From assembly GCF_030160655.1 (NCBI RefSeq), contig NZ_BSOT01000001.1, positions 40,113 through 104,112 on the forward strand: DNA of 64,000 bases, read 5' to 3'. The stretch's first letter is position 1. Every line of letters starts with the position of its first letter. The DNA comes from Agaribacter marinus (lineage in GTDB: Bacteria > Pseudomonadota > Gammaproteobacteria > Enterobacterales > Alteromonadaceae). A model generated the notes under the pieces. It was given only the letters and a program-made list of their open reading frames with translations. It was not told the origin of the DNA and did no database searches. The translations under genes were made by a program, and so were the position numbers. This document shows positions 56,546-63,806 of the stretch, in pieces.

Positions 56546-56816
56546 CGAGTTTATTGACTCTACTAGACTAAAGGTTTGTCATAACATTCGTATTCCTCGC
56601 CACAAAACGTTCAGTGGTGTCGCTCAGCGCGGAAAGGGGACGATGGATTGGTTTTATGGGTTTAAACTACACTTAATCGTCAATCATTTAGGTGAAATTG
56701 TCGCTGCAAAAGTCACGACAGCCAATACTGACGATACCAAACCTGTCGAGGAGTTAGCGTCATCTTTGCCCGATAAGCTTTATAGCGACATGAGCGATTT
56801 TGTCGATAGTGAGTAA
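56535..56816 (+). pseudogene. IS982-family transposase fragment
   Basis: An open reading of about 93 codons contains GIEFIDSTRLKVCHN, RIPRHKTFSGVAQRGKGTMDWFYGFKLHL and AKVTTANTDDTKPVEEL, the central part of IS982 transposases, including the first catalytic Asp of FIDST. The N-terminal third is missing (stop codons upstream) and the frame ends at a TAA soon after LPDKLYSDMSDFVDSE, so the later DDE residues are lost. It lies 7 bp from the end of the damaged integron integrase. Confidence 0.8.
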
Positions 56817-56823
56817 GTGCTTT

Positions 56824-57575
56824 TCAGATAAAAATATTCTTGAGCGGACTAATTACTGCATTACCCCCGCGCTGTAAAATATGCGTATAAATTTGTGTAG
56901 TACGCAAATCTGAATGCCCCAATTGGTCTTGTACCGTGCGAATGTCTGCCCCGTTTAGCAATAAATGGGTAGCAAACGAGTGGCGTAAAGTGTGTGGGGT
57001 TACGTCTTTTTTGATCTTGGCTTCAAACGCCGTATTTTTCACTGCTCTTTGTAGGGTTCTGGTATCGATATGATGCCTGCGTGTCTTGCCATTTTCGGGG
57101 TCTTTGGACAGGTTATGTGATGGAAATAAATAATGCCACTTATGATCATATGCGGCGTACACTCCATTAGCCTTAAACCACTGCCATAAAGCAAGGCCAT
57201 GGGTAACTTCATTCGTTCTGGTGCTGCGTTAAAAAAGTCCACAATTTCACTCGGCGTTAAGACTACAGGCAACTTTGGTGGAATTTTACTGCGAACAAAA
57301 CTCAGGTCTGCATCAATCGGCGCATCGAGAATGTGTTTATACAAGAATACAAGTGCATTTAGGGCAATGGCTTGCGTACTACTTGCTACATCTTTTACAG
57401 ATACTAAATGCGTTAAAAACGCTTCTACCTCCTTATCTCCCATCGTTTTCGGGTGTTTGTACTGATGAAAGCGAATATAGGCTTTAATGTAATACAAATA
57501 GATTTGAATCGTGCGTTTCGAATAGCGCTTTCGATACATAAAGTCTGATATTTCAGCTAAAAATTTTGATGACAA
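56824..57575 (-). pseudogene. intI: integron integrase intI, inactivated by an internal out-of-frame deletion
   Basis: Tyrosine recombinase of the integron type. The 5' part (57575 to about 57159, TTG start, about 139 codons) has the SAM-like N domain (FMYRKRYSKRTIQIYLYYIKAYIRFH) and the first catalytic Arg in [12 protein letters not shown]. The reading then must shift frame near 57160 to continue as [38 protein letters not shown] and [14 protein letters not shown], which carry the other catalytic residues and the Tyr. Compared with IntI1-type enzymes about 70-75 residues are missing at the junction, including the catalytic-Lys beta-hairpin and much of the integron-specific insert. It is almost certainly non-functional unless the break is an assembly error. 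Confidence 0.88.
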
Positions 57576-57779
57576 AGTAGCATTAATTCCTGTAAAAGTT
57601 ATCCCTGACGCCTAACAGCATGTTTACGGCATTCACCAAGTAATCCTCACTCGTTGAAATGCGGCGCGGCTTGAATCGCTTGCGTGTAAAAGGTTTGCGT
57701 AATATATTGGAAAAATTGAAAAACAAATACGCGACCTTGGTACGGGAAAGTTATCCACAGGACGCTATACAATAAATTG
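57576..57779. other. attI region between intI and the first cassette
   Basis: This is the 200-bp gap that by integron layout should hold attI, the integrase promoter and the cassette promoter Pc. The first cassette junction is probably at GTTATAG (57779). A perfect DnaA-box word TTATCCACA is at 57751-57759. No CTGT-N8-ACAG LexA site was found and no convincing Pc -35/-10 pair could be fixed. Confidence 0.6.
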
Positions 57780-57794
57780 TTATAGCGCAAAGAG

Positions 57795-58103
57795 ATGAAA
57801 ACGTATCCAATTGAAAATGAGCAAGGTAAGCTACACGCATTTGAGATTGATAATTTCAGAATCGGTCGGCGTGGTGCAACGAAGGTCATTGCGGGCGTGC
57901 CCGGTGTAGTGATACTTCGACAGCCCAAGAAGTTGTTCTCTTGGTTTCGTGAAGAGGTCTTTTGTGAATTTGAACTAAAGGGCATCTGCTTCCAAATTGA
58001 TGAGCCCTATGGCGATAACTCTAGATATTGGATCGGACAAAAGGAAGAAGGGAGTTGGTCTCCACAATTAGATATTATTCATCAAGCCTTTCTCAGCGTG
58101 TAG
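57795..58103 (+). CDS. cassette 1 protein, 102 aa, unknown
   Basis: Unrecognised soluble protein, beta-rich by eye (FEIDNFRIGRRGATKVIAGVPGVVILR; FCEFELKGICFQID). No signal peptide or membrane segment. It starts about 15 bp after the presumed attI junction (GCAAAGAG before the ATG), as expected of a first cassette, and would be nearest to any Pc promoter. attC1 begins 8 bp after its stop. Confidence 0.65.
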   Translation: MKTYPIENEQGKLHAFEIDNFRIGRRGATKVIAGVPGVVILRQPKKLFSWFREEVFCEFELKGICFQIDEPYGDNSRYWIGQKEEGSWSPQLDIIHQAFLSV

Positions 58104-58111
58104 GTATGCGC

Positions 58112-58183
58112 TATAACAAAAACATCAACTGGAAAACTACTCGCTGTCGCTCCGTATTTTCCAGTTATATTAAGCGTTATGTG
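58112..58183 (+). repeat. attC1 (72 bp)
   Basis: Outer cores CTATAAC and GTTATGT, with inner arms AACTGGAAAA / TTTTCCAGTT that fold into the extended hairpin used by integron integrases. Confidence 0.85.
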
Positions 58184-58212
58184 TTAGTCAAAAATTTCAC
58201 AGAAGGATAGAT

Positions 58213-58581
58213 ATGATTGGTTATTTAACGATTGGAACAAATGATTTAGAGCGTGCTACGGCTTTTTACGATGGTTTGCTGAGTGGTATCGGAGCAACTA
58301 GAGCATATAAAACGGATGAATTGGCGGCTTGGGAGTTTGGAGAACGCAGCACACTATTCACGGTTACAAAACCATATGATAAAAACGAAGCTACAGTTGG
58401 CAATGGAGTAATGGTTGCATTATCGGCTGAAAGTCCAGAAATTATTGATATTTTGCATGCAAAAGCACTTGAACTCGGAGCTACTAATGAAGGAGATCCG
58501 GGACCAAGAGGAAAAAGTTTCTACGGTGGTTACTTTCGCGATCTAGATGGTAACAAGCTAAATTTATTCTGTTACACGTGA
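58213..58581 (+). CDS. cassette 2 VOC/glyoxalase-fold protein
   Basis: 122 aa, one vicinal-oxygen-chelate domain: IGTNDLERATAFYDGLL at the N terminus and SFYGGYFRDLDGNKLNLFCY at the end, the two beta-alpha-beta modules. Such proteins include lactoylglutathione lyases, dioxygenases and resistance proteins (for example fosfomycin or bleomycin binding). The substrate cannot be assigned. AGAAGGA precedes the ATG. It fills one gene cassette. Confidence 0.85.
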   Translation: MIGYLTIGTNDLERATAFYDGLLSGIGATRAYKTDELAAWEFGERSTLFTVTKPYDKNEATVGNGVMVALSAESPEIIDILHAKALELGATNEGDPGPRGKSFYGGYFRDLDGNKLNLFCYT

Positions 58582-58588
58582 GTAAAAC

Positions 58589-58648
58589 ACATAACAAAAA
58601 CAGGCAAGGCGACGCTCGTACCTCGCGCGCTTGCTGTTGGCGTTAGCT
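58589..58648 (+). repeat. attC2 (60 bp)
   Basis: Cores ACATAAC and GTTAGCT, with imperfect arms CAGGCAAGGCG / CGCGCTTGCTG. It is the shortest attC of the array. Confidence 0.8.
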
Positions 58649-58664
58649 GGCCTGCATACTTCAA

Positions 58665-59207
58665 ATGGGAATGGATAAAATGAAATTACGTTTCGCTGTA
58701 TTGCTTTTAATCATATCTACACTGTGTTCATGTGTGGTCAAATATGCCAATTATGTTAATCCTGAAGGTGAAGGATTAGCGACCCTAAATATTAAAAATG
58801 TGGGAACATGGTATGTTACAGCCATAAGCTTCGCTGAACCCAATGGTTGCACTGGGCGAACTTGGTTAGGTCCAGGAGTAGTGGATACTGGAACTGATAT
58901 AACAATAAAACTAAAGCCAAACGAAGTATTTTCATTTCAATCTGGCTCCGCAAAAGGTTCCGTCGGTTCTGGTTCTGGAGGTTTAACCTCAGTTATTGAG
59001 TCATGTGGTGGTGGATCACAAAGGTTTATCCCAAGAAAAAATGGTCGTTATGAAATGGTTGTTGGATTAATTACTGAAAAAAATCAGTGTATCTATTCTT
59101 TTAAAGAGATTATTGCTGGCAAAGAGACAGATATAGATTCTCTAATGCCTAACAAAGTCGTCATTCCTCAATGGGCAAACAGTCCAATGTGTGAGAAATT
59201 TGAGTAA
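58665..59207 (+). CDS. cassette 3 lipoprotein, unknown
   Basis: 180 aa (or 175 from the ATG at 58680, preceded by GGAATGGA). The signal peptide has a lipobox (STLCSC, Cys near residue 23), so it is probably an outer-membrane or periplasmic lipoprotein. The mature part is Gly/Ser-rich in the middle (SAKGSVGSGSGGLTS) with several Cys residues. No family recognised. Confidence 0.7.
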   Translation: MGMDKMKLRFAVLLLIISTLCSCVVKYANYVNPEGEGLATLNIKNVGTWYVTAISFAEPNGCTGRTWLGPGVVDTGTDITIKLKPNEVFSFQSGSAKGSVGSGSGGLTSVIESCGGGSQRFIPRKNGRYEMVVGLITEKNQCIYSFKEIIAGKETDIDSLMPNKVVIPQWANSPMCEKFE

Positions 59208-59210
59208 ACC

Positions 59211-59309
59211 AGCTAACAAGAGCGCTTAATTCGGACAACTTTCCGCTGGCTCGGCTCCTTCGTCGCAATTATAGCCAGCACAAAGTCGCCGTTTAGCTCA
59301 AAGTTATAG
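59211..59309 (+). repeat. attC3 (99 bp)
   Basis: Cores AGCTAAC and GTTATAG; inner arms CGCTGGCT and AGCCAGC around a variable loop. Confidence 0.8.
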
Positions 59310-59334
59310 CCTCTAGGAGATCGAGTTTAGTTCA

Positions 59335-59730
59335 ATGATTAGAGTTGCAGAAGATCAGATCGATGTAACTGATGAAATGGTTTATCTATATGAGAGTAAG
59401 CCATTTACAGGCATTAGCTACGAACTAGATGATGATGTACTAATTAGTGAGATTTCCTATAAAGAAGGATCTCTTCATGGAGCTTCTAAATCCTGGTACT
59501 CAGATGGCACTCCATATACTGAAGAGTACTATGTAGATGGAGGGCTTCATGGAATGAAAATAGAATGGTTCAAGAATGGTTTGAAAAAGTCCGAAGCCTG
59601 TTATGAATATGGAATCGTAGTGAAAAAGAATGATTGGAATTCTACTGGTGATCTAATAAAAGAGTATGTACTTCGTGAAACTGATCCAGGTTATGAACTC
59701 CTACACCTAAGAAGAAGTAATAGAAATTGA
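59335..59730 (+). CDS. cassette 4 MORN/YwqK-like protein
   Basis: 131 aa containing MORN-variant repeats (about residues 40-110: YKEGSLHGASKSWYSDGTPYTEEYYVDGGLHGMKIEWFKNG), each with the G..HG....WY..G pattern. YwqK-type MORN proteins are often annotated as antitoxins of toxin-immunity pairs, but no partner toxin lies in this cassette. TAGGAGA occurs about 20 nt before the ATG. Confidence 0.75.
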   Translation: MIRVAEDQIDVTDEMVYLYESKPFTGISYELDDDVLISEISYKEGSLHGASKSWYSDGTPYTEEYYVDGGLHGMKIEWFKNGLKKSEACYEYGIVVKKNDWNSTGDLIKEYVLRETDPGYELLHLRRSNRN

Positions 59731-59737
59731 TAAAATA

Positions 59738-59830
59738 CTATAACAAACAAATCATGGCGCTGCTACGCAGTTGGGACCTTCGTTCCGGCGCTTCGCGCCT
59801 ACACTACGGCCCCATATTTGGGCGTTAGAA
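59738..59830 (+). repeat. attC4 (93 bp)
   Basis: Cores CTATAAC and GTTAGAA; the inner part GGCGCTTCGCGCC folds on itself, flanked by GGGACC / GGCCCC-type arms. Confidence 0.8.
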
Positions 59831-60081
59831 TACTATCGATTTACACGGTTTTCCTCTTTTTCAAACCCGTGATATCGGTGTTGTTTTTAAATAATTAGTA
59901 GGCTCTATAGGTAATGCCGAGCTTTATAGTCTGGTGAGCTCGCTGAGTTTTTAAACAATGCGGCATCATCAAAAAACAGTGGTTTAAAAGGCTAGGCTGT
60001 TTTAGATTAGGCAGCAATCAGCGACAAAAAGGGTGTTTAATTTGATGTTGGCAACAAGTTGCGACCGTTCAGCGGTTTGCA
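59831..60081. other. cassette 5 body without a convincing ORF
   Basis: 251 bp between attC4 and attC5. The longest minus-strand ORF I found is about 24 codons (beginning MMPHCLKTQRAH near 59970) without a ribosome site. No plus-strand ORF of note. ORF-less cassettes are known in chromosomal integrons and may carry promoters, small RNAs or tiny peptides. The ACGG-rich start and the CTAGGCTGTTTTAGATTAGGCAG stretch are candidates for RNA structure only. Confidence 0.6.
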
Positions 60082-60188
60082 TTCTAACAACAAAATCAAA
60101 CCTCGCTTCGCTCGCGAGGGACAACTACACGTGCGCCGCTGCGCGATTGTCGCGCACGTGCAGTTGCCGTTTATTTTAGAAGTTAGCA
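60082..60188 (+). repeat. attC5 (107 bp)
   Basis: Cores TTCTAAC and GTTAGCA, with a long GC-rich inner hairpin (CACGTGCGC...GCGCACGTG) and outer arms GGGACAACT / AGTTGCC. Confidence 0.8.
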
Positions 60189-60212
60189 TTTTCATCAACA
60201 ATGGAGAGTAAA

Positions 60213-60572
60213 ATGGAAATATTTAAAGCATCTGTTCAATATAACGATTTGAAAGGATCTTGTGCTGCCGATAGAGCAGATAACTCTGATGCCACTGAAT
60301 GGTTAAAGAATAATGATCATATACAAGAATATGAATTTCTTGTCGGTATTAGTTTGTTTGCTGGTGAAAACCATGGAGAGCATCGAGACCCAGTGAGCGT
60401 AACATTTTTAATAACCGATGAAACAGGTTTTAGAGCACTAGGGCAAAACTCTAGCGAATATGAAATTCGTAAAGTAAACGTAGATATGGAAATTACGGCA
60501 TTTCTTGCTTTGTTCAAACGCTTTGAAATTACTTTATCAACTAACTCTTGCTTAGAAGGTAAAGAGTACTAA
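60213..60572 (+). CDS. cassette 6 protein, unknown
   Basis: 119 aa from ATG 60213, preferred over 60201 because GGAGAG then sits 6 nt upstream. Soluble, with an alpha-beta look (MEIFKASVQYNDLKGS, VSVTFLITDETGFRAL, VDMEITAFLALFKRFEITLS). No known family. It fills one cassette. Confidence 0.65.
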   Translation: MEIFKASVQYNDLKGSCAADRADNSDATEWLKNNDHIQEYEFLVGISLFAGENHGEHRDPVSVTFLITDETGFRALGQNSSEYEIRKVNVDMEITAFLALFKRFEITLSTNSCLEGKEY

Positions 60573-60575
60573 AAA

Positions 60576-60674
60576 TGCTAACAAGGCGCTTAAACGGAAA
60601 AATTACAGTTGGCTGCGGCTCGTACCTCGCGCATTTTAGCCAAACTGTATTTTCCGCTTAGCTTAGCGTTATAG
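60576..60674 (+). repeat. attC6 (99 bp)
   Basis: Cores TGCTAAC and GTTATAG; long arms CGGAAAAATTACAGTTGGCT / AGCCAAACTGTATTTTCCG. Nearly the same arms occur in attC7. Confidence 0.85.
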
Positions 60675-60697
60675 CTTTCTCTAGTATTGGTGATTAA

Positions 60698-61387
60698 ATG
60701 GATGCATGGATACTCAAACAATTACGTGCGAAAGTCCTAACTGATTTAGGGCAGCTTATTCCTAGCGGTTATTTTTCTAATGAAACTACAGCCAATCATT
60801 TTAATGATAGCTTTCAAGGTGCGAAGCATCTTTCTTTTGAAATGGAATGGGGGCAACGTGCAGTGAAAATTGGTAAAAAGCTTTACTTTGAACCGTTACC
60901 TGATTTTACTGCACAACAAATATCTGCAAGTGAACTTTTGATGAATTTAGGTTTGTTAGCATGCGCTGAAACTAGTTTATGTGTGACTGAGCAACTTGCA
61001 AGTAAGGCTGCACTCAAAAGAATTCCTGATGGCAATTCGGGTAATGTCGCCAACCAAATAAAAACAGAACAAATTCCGATATTTCAACAAAATATTATTG
61101 GTGCGTTAGAGCAATATTTACACTATTTGCCATACAATGAAATTATACCTTACATCTCACTTATCCCAAAAGACAGACAGGAGAATATAATAAATATGGT
61201 ACAAGAAAAATCTAAAATAATTAATAATATAAATGTTACTGGCTCAAATGTTGGTAATATCCAAGCAGGGGAAAACAATGAAATCACTAATCATAAAGCT
61301 CAATCAGGTATTTTAACTTGGGTTTTTGGTATTATTGGTGCTGTCATTTCAGGAGTTATAATTTATTACCTAACAACTGGTGCATAA
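60698..61387 (+). CDS. cassette 7 tail-anchored protein, unknown
   Basis: 229 aa. A mainly helical cytosolic domain (about 1-170), then a Gly/Asn-rich linker (INNINVTGSNVGNIQAGENN) and a single C-terminal transmembrane helix (ILTWVFGIIGAVISGVIIYYL) near the end, so it is likely tail-anchored in the inner membrane. The linker style occurs in several bacterial effector-type proteins, which is only suggestive of defence. No enzyme motif is visible. Confidence 0.7.
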   Translation: MDAWILKQLRAKVLTDLGQLIPSGYFSNETTANHFNDSFQGAKHLSFEMEWGQRAVKIGKKLYFEPLPDFTAQQISASELLMNLGLLACAETSLCVTEQLASKAALKRIPDGNSGNVANQIKTEQIPIFQQNIIGALEQYLHYLPYNEIIPYISLIPKDRQENIINMVQEKSKIINNINVTGSNVGNIQAGENNEITNHKAQSGILTWVFGIIGAVISGVIIYYLTTGA

Positions 61388-61389
61388 AG

Positions 61390-61488
61390 CTATAACAAGC
61401 GCTTCAAACGGAAAAAATACAGTTGGCTGTTTTCACTCCGTTCAACATTTTAGCCAACTATATTTTTCCGCTTAAGCGGGCGTTGAGA
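61390..61488 (+). repeat. attC7 (99 bp)
   Basis: Cores CTATAAC and GTTGAGA; arms CGGAAAAAATACAGTTGGCT / AGCCAACTATATTTTTCCG, a close relative of attC6. Confidence 0.85.
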
Positions 61489-61688
61489 CTGTAGAATTTA
61501 TCAATTTCGCAAAAAAGCTGTAAAATTGTGTGAAACTCAATCAAAAAATCTAACGCTATGTAAATTTTGGATAGGTTTAACCATTGATAGAAGTGTATCA
61601 TCGACATAGGAGCCGACCAATTTTGAGAAAACTATTAATTCTACAGCCTCGTTAACTTCTCAATCCACAATGTAGTAAGCCAGAATTT

Positions 61689-62684
61689 ATGCATATTGTT
61701 TTAATCGTAATATTAGTGATCATAATTGGCGGGTGGTACTTTTCTAAAACCAGAAAAGAAAGCTCAATAAGGCAGTGTTCCTATGGCAATCTAAAAGCTT
61801 ATGAAATATTAAAAAACACCACTGATTACGACCTTTTAAGGAAGCAACTATCGGAGGCAAAAACGTTCGAAGAAAGGTACTTCTATTCAGTCAGTATTTC
61901 TCGTTTATTTCCATTGGAGATACTCGAGCGCTGGTCAAATGAAGAACCGAATTCAGCTGATGCTTTGTTATGTTATGGTGCTAGGTTGGTTCAGTGGTCT
62001 TGGGATGCTAGAGGGTATGGTAGGGGAGCTCAAGTCAGTGAGAAGAAGTGGGAAATATTCTTTGAGAGATTGGATAAAACACGTACGGTGTTAATGAAAT
62101 GTGCGGAGGCAATGCCTTCAGACCCGACTCCTTGGGCCTATATGATTATTGTTTCCACTTGGAACTCAGACGATCATGATGCTAGAGCCTCTTATTTTGA
62201 AGAGGCAGTTGAAAGAGACCCTTATAACTGGGCAGCACATATGCATATGGTCATAGCTTTGTCAGAAAAATGGGGTGGCGACAACGAGGAAATGATTTTA
62301 TTTGCAGAGCAAGCATCGGATACCGCTCCCGTGGGTACTGACTTACCTGCAATATTAATAAAGGCATACCTAGAATACTGGAAATACCTTGATGTGTTTC
62401 AAGATAAGCCAGTAGAGGCGAGTGCTTTTATCAAGGCAGAGGAAATTCAAACGAAGGCTGGTACGGCTTATTTGCGCTCATTAGGATCTGAACAACATAC
62501 AGAAACTGCGGTGAGTATTTTTGCACGGTACAACACTAGTGCTTGGTTTTGGGTTGTAAAAGATCAGGAGCGATTAAAAAATGATCTTAATATTCTAAAC
62601 GATAAAATTGAAGATATTCATTGGCGCTGGGCTGGCCCTGAAGGAGAGTTAAGTGAGGCTCGAGAATTTGCCAATCAAAGTTAA
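61689..62684 (+). CDS. cassette 8 membrane-anchored helical-repeat protein, unknown
   Basis: 331 aa, large for a cassette. One N-terminal transmembrane helix (IVLIVILVIIIGGWYF) is followed by a helical, TPR-like region (about 60-240: PNSADALLCYGARLVQWSW, DPTPWAYMIIVSTWNSDDHDARASYFEEAVERDPYNWAAHMHMV). It is Trp-rich. TPR-like units suggest protein-protein contacts. The 200 bp before it, within the same cassette, have no ORF and could hold its promoter. The stop codon lies inside the attC8 core. Confidence 0.7.
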   Translation: MHIVLIVILVIIIGGWYFSKTRKESSIRQCSYGNLKAYEILKNTTDYDLLRKQLSEAKTFEERYFYSVSISRLFPLEILERWSNEEPNSADALLCYGARLVQWSWDARGYGRGAQVSEKKWEIFFERLDKTRTVLMKCAEAMPSDPTPWAYMIIVSTWNSDDHDARASYFEEAVERDPYNWAAHMHMVIALSEKWGGDNEEMILFAEQASDTAPVGTDLPAILIKAYLEYWKYLDVFQDKPVEASAFIKAEEIQTKAGTAYLRSLGSEQHTETAVSIFARYNTSAWFWVVKDQERLKNDLNILNDKIEDIHWRWAGPEGELSEAREFANQS

Positions 62685-62792
62685 CAAGTGTGTCATACGG
62701 AAAAATATTGCTACGTTTCGTTTTGGGGTGGCTACGCCACTTTACCCCAATACTACACTTCACAACATTTTCCGCATACACAAGCGTTATGT
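62679..62792 (+). repeat. attC8 (114 bp)
   Basis: Cores AGTTAAC and GTTATGT; arms GTGTGT..ACGGAAAA / TTTTCCG..TACACAAGC and inner TTGGGGTGGC / GCCACTTTACCCCAA. Confidence 0.8.
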
Positions 62793-62810
62793 CTTCAGGA
62801 AAATGGAACC

Positions 62811-63200
62811 ATGAGGCTGATATATTTTTTGCTTTTTTTAAGCGTTAAAGCATCTGCTACAACATGCTTAATCACTGATGAAATGCAAAGTTCTTGGAAT
62901 GATAATTATGCTTCCTCTATCGATCTTAGAATAACTAAAATTAAAGATCGAAGTGATGTGTTGGTTCTATTTCCTGAAAAAATTGAAGATCTCAGCTTAT
63001 CTAGTGTCTTTTTACAATTGGGAAATGACAGCAATCCCGAATTTGTATCGCAACTCGGCATTTATAGAGAAGAGGAGATGCCGGCAGTATTTTTTACTAT
63101 GAAAAACAGTGTTACCTCGAAAGGTTACATAATTGCGGAATACGGTGCTGATTGCGGAGTGCAGGTTTTCAAAGAGGTTGTTTTTAGTGAGCAGACATAA
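62811..63200 (+). CDS. cassette 9 exported protein, unknown
   Basis: 129 aa from ATG 62811; the frame is open back to 62688 but that part is attC8. The start gives a signal peptide (MRLIYFLLFLSVKASA, cut before TTC). The mature part is short and beta-rich with two Cys that may form a disulfide. No family recognised. Confidence 0.65.
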   Translation: MRLIYFLLFLSVKASATTCLITDEMQSSWNDNYASSIDLRITKIKDRSDVLVLFPEKIEDLSLSSVFLQLGNDSNPEFVSQLGIYREEEMPAVFFTMKNSVTSKGYIIAEYGADCGVQVFKEVVFSEQT

Positions 63201-63311
63201 CAAACACATTATGTTCATTCGCTCCGCTCATTGGGACGCATACTCGCTGGCTGGGCTCATTCTTCGCAAGTATAGCCAGCAAGCCTGCGCCCCATATGTG
63301 AAGCGTTAGGT
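63195..63311 (+). repeat. attC9 (117 bp)
   Basis: Cores ACATAAC and GTTAGGT; arms TGGGACGCATACTCGCTGGCT / AGCCAGCAAGCCTGCGCCCCA. Similar in length and plan to attC10. Confidence 0.8.
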
Positions 63312-63315
63312 AACT

Positions 63316-63687
63316 ATGTCGTACACATTTTTCTATACCGATTATTGCGAAGGTAAATCAATTCCAAGTGAAGAAGCATGGGATGTAGATCTAGATGATT
63401 TCATTCATAGTATGGATTGTGTTTTGCATATGCCAAATAACTTTATTGGACTAACAAATGGAGCCGGTCAAACTTTACAATTTATTGTAGAGGACGATTC
63501 TAGAGTAACTATTGACATTCCTATCCTGAAAGACAATGAGTATGTCCGTTCAAAGCGGAAAACTACTGAATTATCGGTGTGTTTAGATTTAGTGAAAAAT
63601 CTAAGTGGCAAAGAAGATTTTTATAAATTATTACCAGAAGAACAGGATTTGAATGATCAGGGTAAATCATGGTGGAAGTTTTGGTAA
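63316..63687 (+). CDS. cassette 10 protein, possibly Imm1-like
   Basis: 123 aa, acidic and soluble. The pattern DLDDFIHSM...FIGLTNGAGQTLQFIVEDDSRVTIDIP loosely resembles Imm1-type immunity proteins (a D-L-D helix followed by a G..L.....D.....P beta sheet), but the similarity is by eye only. It starts 4 bp after attC9. The end (GKSWWKFW) is strikingly Trp-rich. Confidence 0.6.
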   Translation: MSYTFFYTDYCEGKSIPSEEAWDVDLDDFIHSMDCVLHMPNNFIGLTNGAGQTLQFIVEDDSRVTIDIPILKDNEYVRSKRKTTELSVCLDLVKNLSGKEDFYKLLPEEQDLNDQGKSWWKFW

Positions 63688-63691
63688 CGTT

Positions 63692-63806
63692 ACCTAACAA
63701 AAACATTAAGTACGTTCCCTTCGGTCACTGGGACAACTACTCGCTGCTTGGGGCTTCGCCCAAGTATAAGCAGCAAGATAGTTGCCCCTTATGTTAAGCG
63801 TTGGTA
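63692..63806 (+). repeat. attC10 (115 bp)
   Basis: Cores ACCTAAC and GTTGGTA; arms GGGACAACTACTCGCTGCTT / AAGCAGCAAGATAGTTGCCCC. Close in plan to attC9. Confidence 0.8.

Noticed and set aside
57576..57779. LexA box for the integrase promoter
   Set aside because: CTG-N8-CAG is present but the spacing is wrong for CTGT-N8-ACAG; not called.
62688..62810. 5' extension of the cassette 9 ORF
   Set aside because: It lies entirely within attC8; the signal peptide starts at 62811.
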